DNA of 64,000 bases from Photobacterium pectinilyticum (GTDB lineage: Bacteria > Pseudomonadota > Gammaproteobacteria > Enterobacterales > Vibrionaceae). The stretch covers positions 28,880-92,879 of the forward strand of contig NZ_JANEYT010000014.1 of NCBI RefSeq assembly GCF_024357955.1, given 5' to 3'. A program made the translations under genes and the position numbers. How positions within the stretch are numbered: the first letter of the stretch is position 1; each line of letters starts with the position of its first letter. A model generated the notes under the pieces. That model saw only the letters and a list, made by a program, of their open reading frames with translations. It was not told the DNA's origin and did no database searches. Positions 1 to 8,783 of the stretch are shown piece after piece.

Positions 1-612
1 GAAGGGATCGATGGATTGTATTCCCGAACTTTGTTCAATTATGATGAACGGTTTATTCGCCAGCAGGGGAGTGCCATAGAGTTGGGGCGTTCGGTCATTG
101 CGGCAGACTATCAAAAAAGCCTGAGTGCTTTGATGTTGCTTTGGAAAGGCATCGCGACATTTGTTTATCGACATCCTCGTTACACCCATTTATTTGGGCC
201 TGTGAGTATTAGCAATGATTACAGCTCAGAAGCTCGGCATTTATTGGTCGAGAGTATGGCTGTACATCACTATGATATAGAAAGTGCTGAATTGGTCTCT
301 GCGAGTAACCCTTTAGTACAGAAAGCCCCATTATTTTGGAAAACCGAGATGTTGTCATCGTTGGCAGATATTCAACTGCTATCCAAGGTGATCTCTCGTC
401 TTGAGGGAGGTAAAGGCGTTCCGGTGCTGTTGAGGCAGTACCTTGGTCTAAACGGCAAGTTGGTGTGCTTTAACGTCGATGCCGATTTCAATGATGCGCT
501 TGATGGTTTGATTGTGGTGGATTTACGCGCAGTCCCTGCTAAAACACTCGGTAAGTATATGGGTAAGTCTGAAGTACAGACATATTTAGCGCAATCTGAA
601 GTAGAGCGGTAG
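1..612 (+). CDS. OlsB/hemolysin-like acyltransferase, C-terminal part
   Basis: The reading frame is open from base 1, so the 5' end lies outside the window; the TTG at 16 is only an internal codon. The motif Tyr-Ser-Arg-Thr-Leu-Phe followed by an ELGRS motif, then a Leu-Trp-Lys-Gly-Ile segment and LFGPVSIS, is the pattern of GNAT-fold acyltransferases related to ornithine-lipid OlsB and the so-called hemolysin acyltransferases. These transfer an acyl chain from acyl-ACP to an amino or lysolipid acceptor at the inner membrane. In full-length Vibrionaceae homologues this domain is commonly fused to a PlsC-type acyltransferase domain; which arrangement applies here cannot be seen. The family assignment is good, the substrate is inferred. 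Confidence 0.7.
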   Translation, partial: EGIDGLYSRTLFNYDERFIRQQGSAIELGRSVIAADYQKSLSALMLLWKGIATFVYRHPRYTHLFGPVSISNDYSSEARHLLVESMAVHHYDIESAELVSASNPLVQKAPLFWKTEMLSSLADIQLLSKVISRLEGGKGVPVLLRQYLGLNGKLVCFNVDADFNDALDGLIVVDLRAVPAKTLGKYMGKSEVQTYLAQSEVER

Positions 613-664
613 GATTTAGGCAGGGGGACGTTGCGAATGTTTCCTCCTGCCAAGTCACTGAAGA

Positions 665-1768
665 TTATGTGTCTTCGTTTTCCTTTATATGGCTTAGTTG
701 CCATAACTTTTCAGCTTTGGTGCCTATCAGCCAGAAACTCAGCGCCAGTATGGCGAAAAAAACAGTTTTATGCATAGCATCCCAGAAATACTCAAAGTAA
801 CGGGTGTAGAGATTGATTAGCAAGAAGGTGATACCGAAACTTCGTGTGAGCTTATCGGCATGTTTGATACCGTGGTAAAGCAACCCTATGCATACCAACC
901 CAGATAGCACTGCCCATGGAAAGAAGGTGACTTGAGATACCTTCGACCAAGTCGATGCACTGGTGTGATTACCAATAAATGAAACTAGCCATAACGCGAA
1001 CATCAGATAAAACAATCCAATGAATCGTGTAGGATCTTGCAGATAAGCAAATTTGTTAACTGGCGATATTGTTTTTACCTGGACGCCAGCGGCTTCTGTT
1101 GCTGCGGACTGTTTACGCCCGAACCACCAAGCGGTAGCCAGCACCAGCAAGCCGATAACGACAAGGCGCCATGCCATATTTAGGCCCAAGAAGTAACCCG
1201 ATGGCTCGGCAAAATAACTCGACTGCTCCAGTCCCCATCCGGCAAAACTCAGCAGGGCGAAAATCCAAACCAGCATGCTGGATAAGCGGAACCCGATCCC
1301 ACCGTATACCAGAGTCAAAATCAGTAAATAGATTGCGTCATGGACTTCGCTGAACCATGCGGTTTCTCTCAAGAACCCAACCGATACCGCAGTCCAAAGC
1401 ACGCCAAAGAAATACATGGCTTCATTGCTGAAGTACTTCTCTGGATAGCGACGCCGACGTTTAATGCCGAAGGAAAATGATGCAGCGGCTAAAATTGCAC
1501 TGATGACAGACAGAACACTGGCTGGCGTATCAATCAGGGTGGCCAATAAAGCCATTAGGTAGTCATCTGCCAGCAATATGCCAATAGAGATAATAAAGCA
1601 GGTAATGGCAATCCAAAATGAGTAGACAGCCAGTAATTTCCAGTCAAAGCCAGCTACTTCGTAGCTATTACGTAGTGACTTGGCGGTATCAGCATTGATC
1701 TGCTCATTTTTCTCCCACTGAGTTATCGCCTCATTGAGGGTTTTTGCTTGTCGCTTATTAATTTTCAT
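665..1768 (-). CDS. Polytopic membrane protein, DUF2157-like
   Basis: This 367-residue protein has a charged cytoplasmic N-terminus (about 40 residues beginning MKINKRQAK, with a short helical region) followed by roughly ten hydrophobic segments from about residue 45 to 355. This matches the DUF2157-type predicted membrane proteins, whose function is unknown. It runs toward the partial acyltransferase gene, leaving about 50 bp between the two stops. No clear Shine-Dalgarno precedes the ATG. A transporter or enzyme function should not be assumed; only an inner-membrane location is supported. Confidence 0.6.
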   Translation of the reverse strand: MKINKRQAKTLNEAITQWEKNEQINADTAKSLRNSYEVAGFDWKLLAVYSFWIAITCFIISIGILLADDYLMALLATLIDTPASVLSVISAILAAASFSFGIKRRRRYPEKYFSNEAMYFFGVLWTAVSVGFLRETAWFSEVHDAIYLLILTLVYGGIGFRLSSMLVWIFALLSFAGWGLEQSSYFAEPSGYFLGLNMAWRLVVIGLLVLATAWWFGRKQSAATEAAGVQVKTISPVNKFAYLQDPTRFIGLFYLMFALWLVSFIGNHTSASTWSKVSQVTFFPWAVLSGLVCIGLLYHGIKHADKLTRSFGITFLLINLYTRYFEYFWDAMHKTVFFAILALSFWLIGTKAEKLWQLSHIKENEDT

Positions 1769-1791
1769 AACTAGACATAATACAGTTTATG

Positions 1792-1824
1792 CAAAACCAC
1801 GCGCAGCCAAGAAACAGCTGCGCG
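1792..1824 (-). terminator. Rho-independent terminator of the META lipoprotein gene
   Basis: An 8-bp perfect stem CGCGCAGC/GCTGCGCG (1800-1807 with 1817-1824) is followed on the minus strand by a TGGTTTT tract, 25-50 bp downstream of the stop at 1849. Confidence 0.65.
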
Positions 1825-1848
1825 ATAAGGGAGGTAATGAACAAAGGT

Positions 1849-2295
1849 TTATTGGCTATCTTCGTCGGCCACTTCTTCAGGTGTGAACGTCAAAATATGC
1901 TGTTCTGACGTTAGGGTCAGAATATCATTTTCCAACGCTACATTATTCCACTCTTGAAGAGACTGGGTCATTACCGCTTCAACCGTCGCCTGATCATCTT
2001 GAATGCAGGCCATTTTAGTTGAGCCCATACCTGCAAGGCGAATTCGGTTTTGATCCGCTAATTCAATTTGACCAAAGAACCGGTTACACCCACCAAATCC
2101 TGAGACTTTCAGGTCAGCGTCGATAGCCATACCCGGTACGGTGCGGGGTTCTGTAATGGTAATGTCTTTACCGTCAACCTTGGTCAGTACCCAGCTCTGT
2201 TGTAGGTTCTTAGCTGAAAAACCTTGCTTTGAATTCGTATCACAACCCGTTAGAGCAAATAACAAGGGTACCAAGATAAATAGCCACTTTTTCAT
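1849..2295 (-). CDS. META-domain lipoprotein (HslJ-like)
   Basis: This is a 148-residue lipoprotein precursor. The N-terminus MKKWLFILVPLLFALTGC is a lipoprotein signal with lipobox Leu-Thr-Gly-Cys. The mature part has the META/HslJ pattern: a Trp-Val-Leu strand near the start, the GGCNRFFG motif, and GSTKMAC. E. coli HslJ is a heat-inducible outer-membrane lipoprotein linked to novobiocin resistance; the biochemical role of META domains is unclear. I chose the ATG at 2295 because GAGG lies 8 bases upstream, while the alternative ATG two codons earlier is too close to it. Confidence 0.8.
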   Translation of the reverse strand: MKKWLFILVPLLFALTGCDTNSKQGFSAKNLQQSWVLTKVDGKDITITEPRTVPGMAIDADLKVSGFGGCNRFFGQIELADQNRIRLAGMGSTKMACIQDDQATVEAVMTQSLQEWNNVALENDILTLTSEQHILTFTPEEVADEDSQ

Positions 2296-2399
2296 ATACA
2301 TTACCTCAAAGGTTTGCCGTATTAAGGACTTTAATCAACGATATCGTTAAAGAGTTGTTTTGAATTATAGTAGCACTACCAATCAGTTATCTTGAAATA

Positions 2400-2738
2400 T
2401 CAATAGTGACCCCGACCAAAAAAGTTGACTTCGCCTTGCTGGTCATGGAATCCACTCTCTTTATCCTCATCAAAATGTTGTAGTGCTCGCTGTGCGTCAC
2501 AGTAACTGCCGTGCTGGGCAAAGGCCTCACGGCTCGTGTCTATGGCTCTTTCTGCCATTCTGCGTACATCAGGAGTTGCTTGGCTATCACTGAATAGTAT
2601 CTGCTGCTTTCCGAGTAAGGTTTCCATTTCTCTCATGCATATTTGTTCATTGTCGGGCTGCACATTTATGTTGCTTGCGAATGCGAGCGGTGGCAATGAA
2701 ACAAAAAATAAAACGAATAATATTCTTAAAGCAGTCAT
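2400..2738 (-). CDS. Small periplasmic protein, unknown function
   Basis: A 112-residue protein with a clear signal peptide (hydrophobic residues 4-20, likely cleaved after Ala-Phe-Ala-Ser). The mature part of about 90 residues is hydrophilic and helical, with two cysteines (in QICMRE and SYCDAQ) that could form a disulphide in the periplasm. It contains no domain I recognise. It lies alone between the META lipoprotein and the DUF1289 gene, all on the minus strand. Confidence 0.5.
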   Translation of the reverse strand: MTALRILFVLFFVSLPPLAFASNINVQPDNEQICMREMETLLGKQQILFSDSQATPDVRRMAERAIDTSREAFAQHGSYCDAQRALQHFDEDKESGFHDQQGEVNFFGRGHY

Positions 2739-2869
2739 CTCTGTGAGCCTGATTTTGATGGGGTGAATTATAATACGCTGTTCAATAAAAGCAAGTTAAC
2801 AGCTATGTTATTGTTTTAAAGGTTATTGATAGTTTGGTGCATGCCTGCGAAAGGGAGTAGCTGAAAGCG

Positions 2870-3313
2870 TTAGAGAAGCGGAAGCTTTTCTAAGCAGTGG
2901 CGGCATAAGCAAGAGCCTGGCGGCAACCCTGACGTATCACGCTTGGTAAGCTCGAAGCACCAGCAAGTCGTTTTTCCCGCGCTGATCTCACAGTATGCCG
3001 GCTGGCCGCACTGGTTGCAGGTATGCGTGGATTGCTGCCCTTGGATCTCTGCTATCTTCTGTTCTTGTTCTGGATCACTCATGGTATGCCACGCTGTTAA
3101 CTCAGTCATCGTTCGGTGGCATCCGCTACAGATACCTTCATTATTCTTACATTTTGCCACGCAAGGGGTTTTCACTGCTGATACTACTTCGTTGTTTGCT
3201 GGGTGCGCACAACATAACATATCCCCCCGTGATTTGGGTATATACCCCAACGCCCTCTGAAGCTGCTGGGGTATGAAAGGGGCGCTTAATGGTTCCCCTC
3301 TCGTTTTCGCCAA
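2870..3313 (-). CDS. DUF1289 plus cysteine-rich CWC protein
   Basis: This 147-residue protein has two metal-binding-like modules. Residues ~48-85 match DUF1289 (TPCVAKC, then CSGCHRTMTELTAW). Residues ~97-140 match the cysteine-rich CWC family (CNQCGQPAYCEIS, TCWCF, CLCRHC). Both are predicted small zinc or iron-sulphur-type domains of unknown function. Translation appears to start at TTG 3313 with GGAG about 8 bases upstream; the frame overlaps the 3' end of ovoA by 28 bases, suggesting translational coupling. A start further inside is possible because the first ~45 residues are not part of either domain. It follows ovoA in the same transcript, but no functional link is established. Confidence 0.7.
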   Translation of the reverse strand: MAKTRGEPLSAPFIPQQLQRALGYIPKSRGDMLCCAHPANNEVVSAVKTPCVAKCKNNEGICSGCHRTMTELTAWHTMSDPEQEQKIAEIQGQQSTHTCNQCGQPAYCEISAGKTTCWCFELTKRDTSGLPPGSCLCRHCLEKLPLL

Positions 3314-5412
3314 ATGGTCATCTCCGAGAGTGAGTGTTGGAACTTACGTTTGGTCTCTCTGATCACAAACGGGATTTCCTTCACTGCGATGAGTTCAAAA
3401 TGGGGAAAAAGGGTTTCCGTTAAGCCATCAAGGGTGGTGAAGTTTTCCCCGTTGACTTTGACCCCGCCAAGCCAGTGGGCTTTGTCAGTATATTCTTCCA
3501 ACCAGGTGTAGGGGGACGTTATGACAAGGTATCCACCGGGATTTAACCTTTGGTGGATGGTACCGAGAAATTGCTGAGGGTTTGCTAATCGGTCAATCAG
3601 GTTTGACGCGTAGATCAAGTCATACTGAGTGAATTGTGGCTTGAGGTTACATGCATCCCCTTGAACAAAGTGGATTTTGTTGGCGATATTTTGATAACCC
3701 ATATCACTTAAGGTGACACATTTGAACTCGACTAAGTCACCTTCTGTTTTGATGGTATAACGTTTTTCCCCTTGCTCGGTGAGCGAGTAGGCTTGCTGAA
3801 TAAAGCGCGCCGAGAAATCGATGCCATCGACATGGTCAAATGTTTTTGCGAGCTCAAAAGAAGCACGACCCACCGAGCAGCCAATGTCGAGTGCCCTTTG
3901 GTGCTGAGAGAGCTGGATTTCTTGCAAGCAAGTTTGAACACCATGGATACAGAAGTTCGGTACGGCAAAATATTCTGCTCCGTAATGAAACTCAAGATAT
4001 TGTGAAATCAACTCGTCGGTTTCATAAATATTTAAACTCGCCATTGTTTCGGGTGCCTGCTGGGACTCAACGTACCTGAAGCCCGCATGCTGGTAAAAAT
4101 GGCGACGAAAGGCATATCGCGAAGCTTTGATCGATTCATTTCCTGTGGAAATCCACGAACCGCCTTTTATTAGGTTATGTTTGCCATCAAATGTGGGGGT
4201 AGAAAAATCATCGTACAAAGGATGGACCTTGAAGCCCTGGAAACCATCGATACTCGTTTCTGTCCATTGCCAGACGTTGCCAATGATGTCGCAAAACCCC
4301 TCGTGTTCAAAACGATCGACAGGACAGGAAGAGGCATAATAACCCAGCTCAATATTGCCAGGAGCCTCACCCCAATGTGGGGAGTCACTTTCAATGTTCT
4401 GTCGTAGCAAGTACCACTCCGCTTCGGTGAGCAGGCGGATAGGGCTTTGAGCCAGTTCTGCTTTCCAGTTACAAAAAGCTTTGGCCTCAAGCTGGTTAAC
4501 TTCGACAGGCCAGTTCAACGGGAGTGGCACTTCATCTGTTAAATTTCGTTGGTACCATTGTCCGTCTCTTTCTCGCCAAAAACGGGGCATCTTCGCTTGG
4601 GTATAGGCTAGCCATGCTTTACCTTCATCATCCCAGTAGCGCGAGTGACGATAACCGTCTGCTTTGACGAAGGCGAGAAACTCTTGGTTCGAGACAAGAT
4701 ATTTGGATGCCTTGAAGTCTGCAACTTGGTAGGTTTGGGTGCCGTACTCGTTATCCCAACCATAGGTGGTTTCATCATCATTCTTACCAAGCGTCACGTG
4801 GCTACCTGCCACACTGAGCAAACAGTTTTCCGGCGCATTGCTGGTATCAGTGCAGGCTGGCCAGAGGGGAGAAGGGGTAACATCGACAAGGGGTAATTGT
4901 CGAATGATGACAGATGAGGTTTCAAGGTGGATTCGCTCGTGTTCAATTCCCATCAAGATGATCCAAGCGGGGTCTTCTTCGTTGATTGGCAGAGTCAGTT
5001 GGAGTTCATCTATTACTTGATTAACAAGAGCTTTTACACTGTCTCGGTATTGTTTGACCTCAGTGACACTAGGCCATTGATAATGGGTGTCATCAAGATC
5101 ATCCCATGACATCTCATCGACGCCAATAGCGAACATGGATTCGAAATTAGGATTGATTCGATGTTCAATGTATTTACCTAACTTGAGCTTGTTGATGTAA
5201 AAGGTGGCTGTGTGACCGAAGTAGAAAACCAATGGGTGGCGCAAAGGTTCGGCTTTGACAAAATAAGCCTTGTCATTATTGATCACACTAAAAAGAGATT
5301 CATAAAGCTCCCAAGTGTGATTAAAAGCGAGTTTGAGTGCTTGGCGTTTTTGTTCGGGGTCGTGACCAGTCAGAGGGACTGTACGGGTAGCATACATTGG
5401 AACCTTATCCAT
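3286..5412 (-). CDS. ovoA: 5-histidylcysteine sulfoxide synthase / ovothiol methyltransferase
   Basis: The 708-residue length and three-domain layout match OvoA. Residues ~20-170 form a DinB-like domain containing the non-haem iron motif H-x3-H-x-E (His158, His162, Glu164), with His67 a likely third ligand. Residues ~195-450 form an FGE-sulfatase-like domain (GNVWQWT at ~378, GGSW at ~417). Residues ~480-700 form a SAM methyltransferase domain (LDIGCSVGR at 508-516). OvoA joins cysteine and histidine oxidatively to 5-histidylcysteine sulfoxide, and its C-terminal domain methylates 5-thiohistidine to ovothiol A, a cytoplasmic redox thiol. The PLP lyase step (OvoB) is not encoded beside it. ATG 5412 is used; a second Met five codons on is possible. 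Confidence 0.93.
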   Translation of the reverse strand: MDKVPMYATRTVPLTGHDPEQKRQALKLAFNHTWELYESLFSVINNDKAYFVKAEPLRHPLVFYFGHTATFYINKLKLGKYIEHRINPNFESMFAIGVDEMSWDDLDDTHYQWPSVTEVKQYRDSVKALVNQVIDELQLTLPINEEDPAWIILMGIEHERIHLETSSVIIRQLPLVDVTPSPLWPACTDTSNAPENCLLSVAGSHVTLGKNDDETTYGWDNEYGTQTYQVADFKASKYLVSNQEFLAFVKADGYRHSRYWDDEGKAWLAYTQAKMPRFWRERDGQWYQRNLTDEVPLPLNWPVEVNQLEAKAFCNWKAELAQSPIRLLTEAEWYLLRQNIESDSPHWGEAPGNIELGYYASSCPVDRFEHEGFCDIIGNVWQWTETSIDGFQGFKVHPLYDDFSTPTFDGKHNLIKGGSWISTGNESIKASRYAFRRHFYQHAGFRYVESQQAPETMASLNIYETDELISQYLEFHYGAEYFAVPNFCIHGVQTCLQEIQLSQHQRALDIGCSVGRASFELAKTFDHVDGIDFSARFIQQAYSLTEQGEKRYTIKTEGDLVEFKCVTLSDMGYQNIANKIHFVQGDACNLKPQFTQYDLIYASNLIDRLANPQQFLGTIHQRLNPGGYLVITSPYTWLEEYTDKAHWLGGVKVNGENFTTLDGLTETLFPHFELIAVKEIPFVIRETKRKFQHSLSEMTIWRKREGNH

Positions 5413-5565
5413 TGAATCGCATTCCTTTTCAGTTATTTTTAGACCGCTTAAAATTAAAGATAGTCAAAGAAACCGCCAGCCATGAAGTTAATATAAATGA
5501 CTGTCTTAGTGAGAATACTTGGTGTTACTTTATCGACATAAAAGTGAAAATTTTTTGCCATAATT

Positions 5566-6150
5566 ATGAGTATATTTGTCGGTAGCATGGATGGTTTGAT
5601 GAAACAGGCTTCTTCTAAAAAATGGCATGTACCGACTTGGACACTGGTCGCAATTGGTTTGATTCTCAATATTGTTTCGGCTTTGCTGACGAATTTTTAT
5701 ATTGATGATTTAGCAAGGCTGTCGAATGATATCGTCCAGCGCCAGCAAGGTAATGAAAAACTGATCCAATTGATTTGGCAGCAAGTTGAAACTGTCGAGC
5801 GTAAGCGAGAGCATGTGTTGGTGATCTTGAATGCGGCCGAAATGATGCAGTCTTCGTTGCCTGGTGAGGTAGCGGCGCAAATTGAACATGATATTGGTTA
5901 TTGGCTTCCAGATATACCTGTTGAACTGTCCATTGAGAGTATCCCAACTCTGATGGAAGCACTCAATGAGGTGCAAACAGGGCAGCGTGAGAAAATTAAT
6001 GACTTATATCTGGTTAACCAAGAGTTGATTAATGATAATGCTGGCAAGATGAAAGCCATATCCCGGCTGAGGAACTTGGCATTATTCCTTCAAGTTCTAG
6101 GTTTAGCACTTGTCTTAGCAAGGGATCTTAACCGGAAGGATTACCGATAG
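5566..6150 (+). CDS. Two-TM inner-membrane protein with periplasmic helical domain
   Basis: This 194-residue protein has one TM near residues 25-45 and a second near 168-185, separated by about 120 mostly helical, charged residues. This is the topology of a sensor input domain (four-helix-bundle-like) without any output domain: only a short basic tail follows the second TM. No family name can be given. Three in-frame ATGs (5566, 5587, 5599) precede the first TM; the last has a GGATGG tract 4 bases upstream, so the true start may be 5599. It is divergent from ovoA and ends at a strong hairpin. Confidence 0.55.
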   Translation: MSIFVGSMDGLMKQASSKKWHVPTWTLVAIGLILNIVSALLTNFYIDDLARLSNDIVQRQQGNEKLIQLIWQQVETVERKREHVLVILNAAEMMQSSLPGEVAAQIEHDIGYWLPDIPVELSIESIPTLMEALNEVQTGQREKINDLYLVNQELINDNAGKMKAISRLRNLALFLQVLGLALVLARDLNRKDYR

Positions 6151-6174
6151 TTTTGTGTGGATGGTCACAAAAGT

Positions 6175-6198
6175 AAAAGCCCTCCGAAGAGGGCCTTT
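6175..6198. terminator. Bidirectional terminator with UUCG-type loop
   Basis: GCCCTC (6179-6184) pairs with GAGGGC (6189-6194). On the minus strand the loop is TTCG, closed by C-G and followed by TTTTACTTTT, so it terminates the 6219 gene. On the plus strand a shorter CTTT follows and serves the convergent 5566 gene. Confidence 0.8.
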
Positions 6199-6218
6199 GC
6201 ATATTAGGGTCTCTTCAA

Positions 6219-6527
6219 CTATTTATTAGTAGAGTGGAAAGCGAAACGAGAAGATTGTTTACCACCCTCAGTAGTTGCTTTGTATTTGATAGAACGAGAG
6301 TTTTCTAATGTTAATGGAATGAAAACTCGTCCGTTTGCATCAGTTTTGTAGCTCTGACGTTGTTGAGGGACATTGGCAACAGAGACAGACGCGTTTGCCG
6401 CTGGCTGACCATTCTCAGTTACGGTTACCCATGCACCGTTGTGGGTATCTGCCACACGGATATCAGCAAAGGCTGAAGAAGACATTACAATCACAGCGGT
6501 TGCAGTTAGTACTTTTAAGCTAGACAT
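6219..6527 (-). CDS. Small secreted Ig-like/carboxypeptidase-regulatory-like protein
   Basis: This 102-residue precursor starts MSSLKVLTATAVIVMSSSAFA, a typical Sec signal peptide cleaved after Ala-Phe-Ala. The mature ~80 residues have alternating beta strands with NGQPAANASVSVANVP and DANGRVFIPL, a pattern seen in carboxypeptidase-regulatory or Ig-like beta-sandwich domains. ATG 6527 is chosen because GAGGTGA lies 6 bases upstream; the open frame extends 11 codons further but without a ribosome site. Function is unknown; the location should be periplasmic or extracellular. Confidence 0.65.
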   Translation of the reverse strand: MSSLKVLTATAVIVMSSSAFADIRVADTHNGAWVTVTENGQPAANASVSVANVPQQRQSYKTDANGRVFIPLTLENSRSIKYKATTEGGKQSSRFAFHSTNK

Positions 6528-7131
6528 AATCTTCACCTCGTTATCTATGGCTTCGGCCATATTGTTGTTTGTGTACTTATGAGTGTTACTAAGTTCACGT
6601 TCAACCTATAAGACCTGCCTTTAAATCGTATCTTTCATCAGATTATTATTTTTTTTCTTATCGACTAAAAATCAGTGTGTTAACAGTTAAACTTTTTTTC
6701 CCATGAGCATTAAATGTAGCTTGTCGCATAAGTTAATTTGGGTTGCTAGTGCGAATTAGCCCATCTACCTCAATTTCAGTATAGCTATTGGATCCCATTA
6801 AATGGCACAAATTTCATGCTGCTTTGGTCTATGTTTATGATATTTATATTAAAATAGAATATAAGTTCATAATTTTTGGAAAATCAATACGCTAACCACT
6901 CTCTTTATACTTATAGAGAAATGAAAAGGATCAGATAAATAATTTGATTATAAAATAAACTCGAAATAACTGAAATTTATAAATAAACTGAAGTGTAAGT
7001 ACATCATAAAAGCTATAAGTCAGATATTTAGCAATAGGTTACGGTAAGTATTTTGTTTGTATCTTTGATAAGTTGTTGTTTTTCATTTTATTACATGATT
7101 GATTAAGGGGGGAGAAACAAGGAGGAAGCCA
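6528..7131. other. Intergenic region, no gene seen
   Basis: About 600 AT-rich bases between a minus-strand secreted-protein gene and the plus-strand acetyltransferase. It must carry the two divergent promoters. I see no RNA gene, no repeat of the 48/162-bp family and no convincing small reading frame. Confidence 0.5.
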
Positions 7132-7653
7132 ATGTCGATCAAAATCAGGCATGTTGAGAAGGAAGATATTCCTGCGATTCGAGATATTTACGCTGGGCGA
7201 AATGCTTATAGCGGTACATTACAGTTACCTCATCCGTCACTGGAAATGTGGCAGCAACGGCTGGAAAACTTACCTGCAAATGTATACAGCCTCCTTGCTG
7301 AAATCGATGGCAAAGTTGTTGGGCAGGCCGGTTTTGCTGTTGAGCAAAACCCCCGACGCCGACATGTTGCAGGGTTTGGTATGGCAGTACATGATGATTA
7401 CCAAGGTAGAGGGGTGGGAACTCAACTGCTTACAGCGTTGATCGACCTTGCTGAGAACTGGATCGGGGTGACTCGTATCGAGCTAACAGTGTATACAGAT
7501 AATTTATCCGCCATTGCGCTCTATGAGAAACTTGGCTTTGTAATTGAGGGGACATCGAGAAACTATGCCTTGCGTAATGGTGAATATGTTGATGTGTACC
7601 AAATGGCAAGGCTGAGGGAGTCGTTGGGCAGAGAGGCGCCAACGGTTAACTGA
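7132..7653 (+). CDS. yhhY: GNAT N-acetyltransferase, YhhY-like
   Basis: This 173-residue protein follows the E. coli YhhY pattern along its length: IRHVEKEDIPAIRDIYA at the N-terminus, LQLPHPSLEMWQQRL, NPRRRHVAGFGMAV, the acetyl-CoA loop YQGRGVGTQLL, RIELTVYTDN, and ALRNGEYVDVYQMARL at the C-terminus. YhhY acetylates amino-acid-type compounds such as aminoacyl nucleotides; the precise substrate here is inferred. ATG 7132 is preferred because GGAGG lies 6 bases upstream; an earlier TTG is in frame but unsupported. The 3' end overlaps the convergent gene by 8 bases. Confidence 0.85.
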   Translation: MSIKIRHVEKEDIPAIRDIYAGRNAYSGTLQLPHPSLEMWQQRLENLPANVYSLLAEIDGKVVGQAGFAVEQNPRRRHVAGFGMAVHDDYQGRGVGTQLLTALIDLAENWIGVTRIELTVYTDNLSAIALYEKLGFVIEGTSRNYALRNGEYVDVYQMARLRESLGREAPTVN

Positions 7654-8194
7654 CAGAAAGTGCTTGAGGGCACTTCATCTCATAGTACTCCATGTTTTCT
7701 GTGATCATGTTTACCCTGATCCCGTGGTTCCTGGTCATCACATGTTTCATGCCAATCTTCTGCATTACCTTTCCGGAGTTATTCTCGCGGCTGAAATGCT
7801 GGCCATAAATAGTTTCAAGATTCAAGCGCTTAAAACCGAATTCAACGATGCGATCAGCCGCTTCGGTACAATATCCTAACCCCCAGTAAGGCACACCAAT
7901 CCAATAGCCAAGCTGTGCTTTACCATCTTGTATGTTGTGTAGGCCAACGCAACCGATGAGTTGTTGGGTTGGTTTGAGAGTAATGGCATAGATGGCTGAT
8001 TGTCCTTGGTGCCAACCGGCTAAGTGCCTGCCAATCCATTGTCCAGCAACACCGTCAGTGTAAGGGTGGGGTATATTGATTGTACCATTGGCTATCTGCT
8101 CGTCACCCGCAAGTTCTTGCACCCTTTTAGCATCAGAAAGTTGCAACGGTCGGAGTAGTAATCGCTGAGTCGTTAATAGTGGCTGGTGTTGCAT
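7646..8194 (-). CDS. GNAT acetyltransferase, RimJ/RimL type
   Basis: This 182-residue protein opens with LLTTQRLLLRPLQLSDAKRVQELA, the RimJ/RimL-like Acetyltransf_3 signature, followed by LIGCVGLHN, a LGYWIGVPYWGLGYCTEA acetyl-CoA-binding motif and SGKVMQKIGMKH. RimJ and RimL acetylate N-termini of ribosomal proteins, but many paralogues modify small molecules or toxins, so the acceptor is unknown. It is convergent with the YhhY-like gene, with an 8-base overlap of the coding ends. Confidence 0.8.
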   Translation of the reverse strand: MQHQPLLTTQRLLLRPLQLSDAKRVQELAGDEQIANGTINIPHPYTDGVAGQWIGRHLAGWHQGQSAIYAITLKPTQQLIGCVGLHNIQDGKAQLGYWIGVPYWGLGYCTEAADRIVEFGFKRLNLETIYGQHFSRENNSGKVMQKIGMKHVMTRNHGIRVNMITENMEYYEMKCPQALSVS

Positions 8195-8236
8195 AGTGAT
8201 CCTCTTAGCTTGGTACTTAGATAGTCTTAGTTAAAC

Positions 8237-8259
8237 CTTAAAAGGCTATCTTGGATAGC
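8237..8259 (-). terminator. Terminator downstream of the SRPBCC gene
   Basis: The perfect 6-bp stem GCTATC/GATAGC with a 3-base loop (8245-8259) is followed on the minus strand by CTTTTAAGG. It lies 60 bp after the stop at 8319. Confidence 0.6.
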
Positions 8260-8318
8260 GACCAGATCAAATTAGAGGAAATATATTAAACAATTAGCAC
8301 ATTCATGTGATAAATCGG

Positions 8319-8783
8319 TTACTTGGAGGAAATACTGTTTTCTGGCTGCCAGTTGTTCTCACCATAGCTCGCTATACTGTCGAGAGCCCGCTTTATTCGC
8401 TTTTCAAAAAGGTACTTCATTATCCAGCCAGTCCCTTTGACTTTGGGTGTGAACATGATGCGGTAATGGATCATACTATTGTGAGCATTTAAGCTATTGA
8501 ATTTTATCCACCCTCCGTGCTCATTGATTGGTACACCTTGTATGATTTTGTAGTGTAAATGCTCATTTTCTTTGTAATCAATCACTTGCTCTTGAAAAGT
8601 AAATAAACCAGTCGACACCTCTCTGATAGCACCGATCCCATTACATTCAGGCTTGCCTGGTTTGATCAAGCTATATTGGCTATCAAAAAAACGGCCGAGG
8701 TTATCGTGGTCGGTAAGTAATCTAAATAGAATTTTCTTTGGAACTTTTACTTTTTTATCAAGAGTTATAGTGTGTATACCCAT
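8319..8783 (-). CDS. SRPBCC-family protein
   Basis: From ATG 8783 the product is 154 residues beginning MGIHTITLDKKVKVPKKILFRLLTDHDNLGRFF, the N-terminal strand-helix pattern of START/polyketide-cyclase-like (SRPBCC) proteins, followed by GKPECNGIGAIREV and the long C-terminal helix with MKYLFEKRIKRAL. These proteins bind hydrophobic ligands in a cavity; no ligand can be inferred. The open frame continues 50 codons upstream, but that part is Asn/Lys/Gln-rich and unlike the family; a GGGG tract 9 bases before 8781-8783 supports the shorter start. Confidence 0.7.
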   Translation of the reverse strand: MGIHTITLDKKVKVPKKILFRLLTDHDNLGRFFDSQYSLIKPGKPECNGIGAIREVSTGLFTFQEQVIDYKENEHLHYKIIQGVPINEHGGWIKFNSLNAHNSMIHYRIMFTPKVKGTGWIMKYLFEKRIKRALDSIASYGENNWQPENSISSK

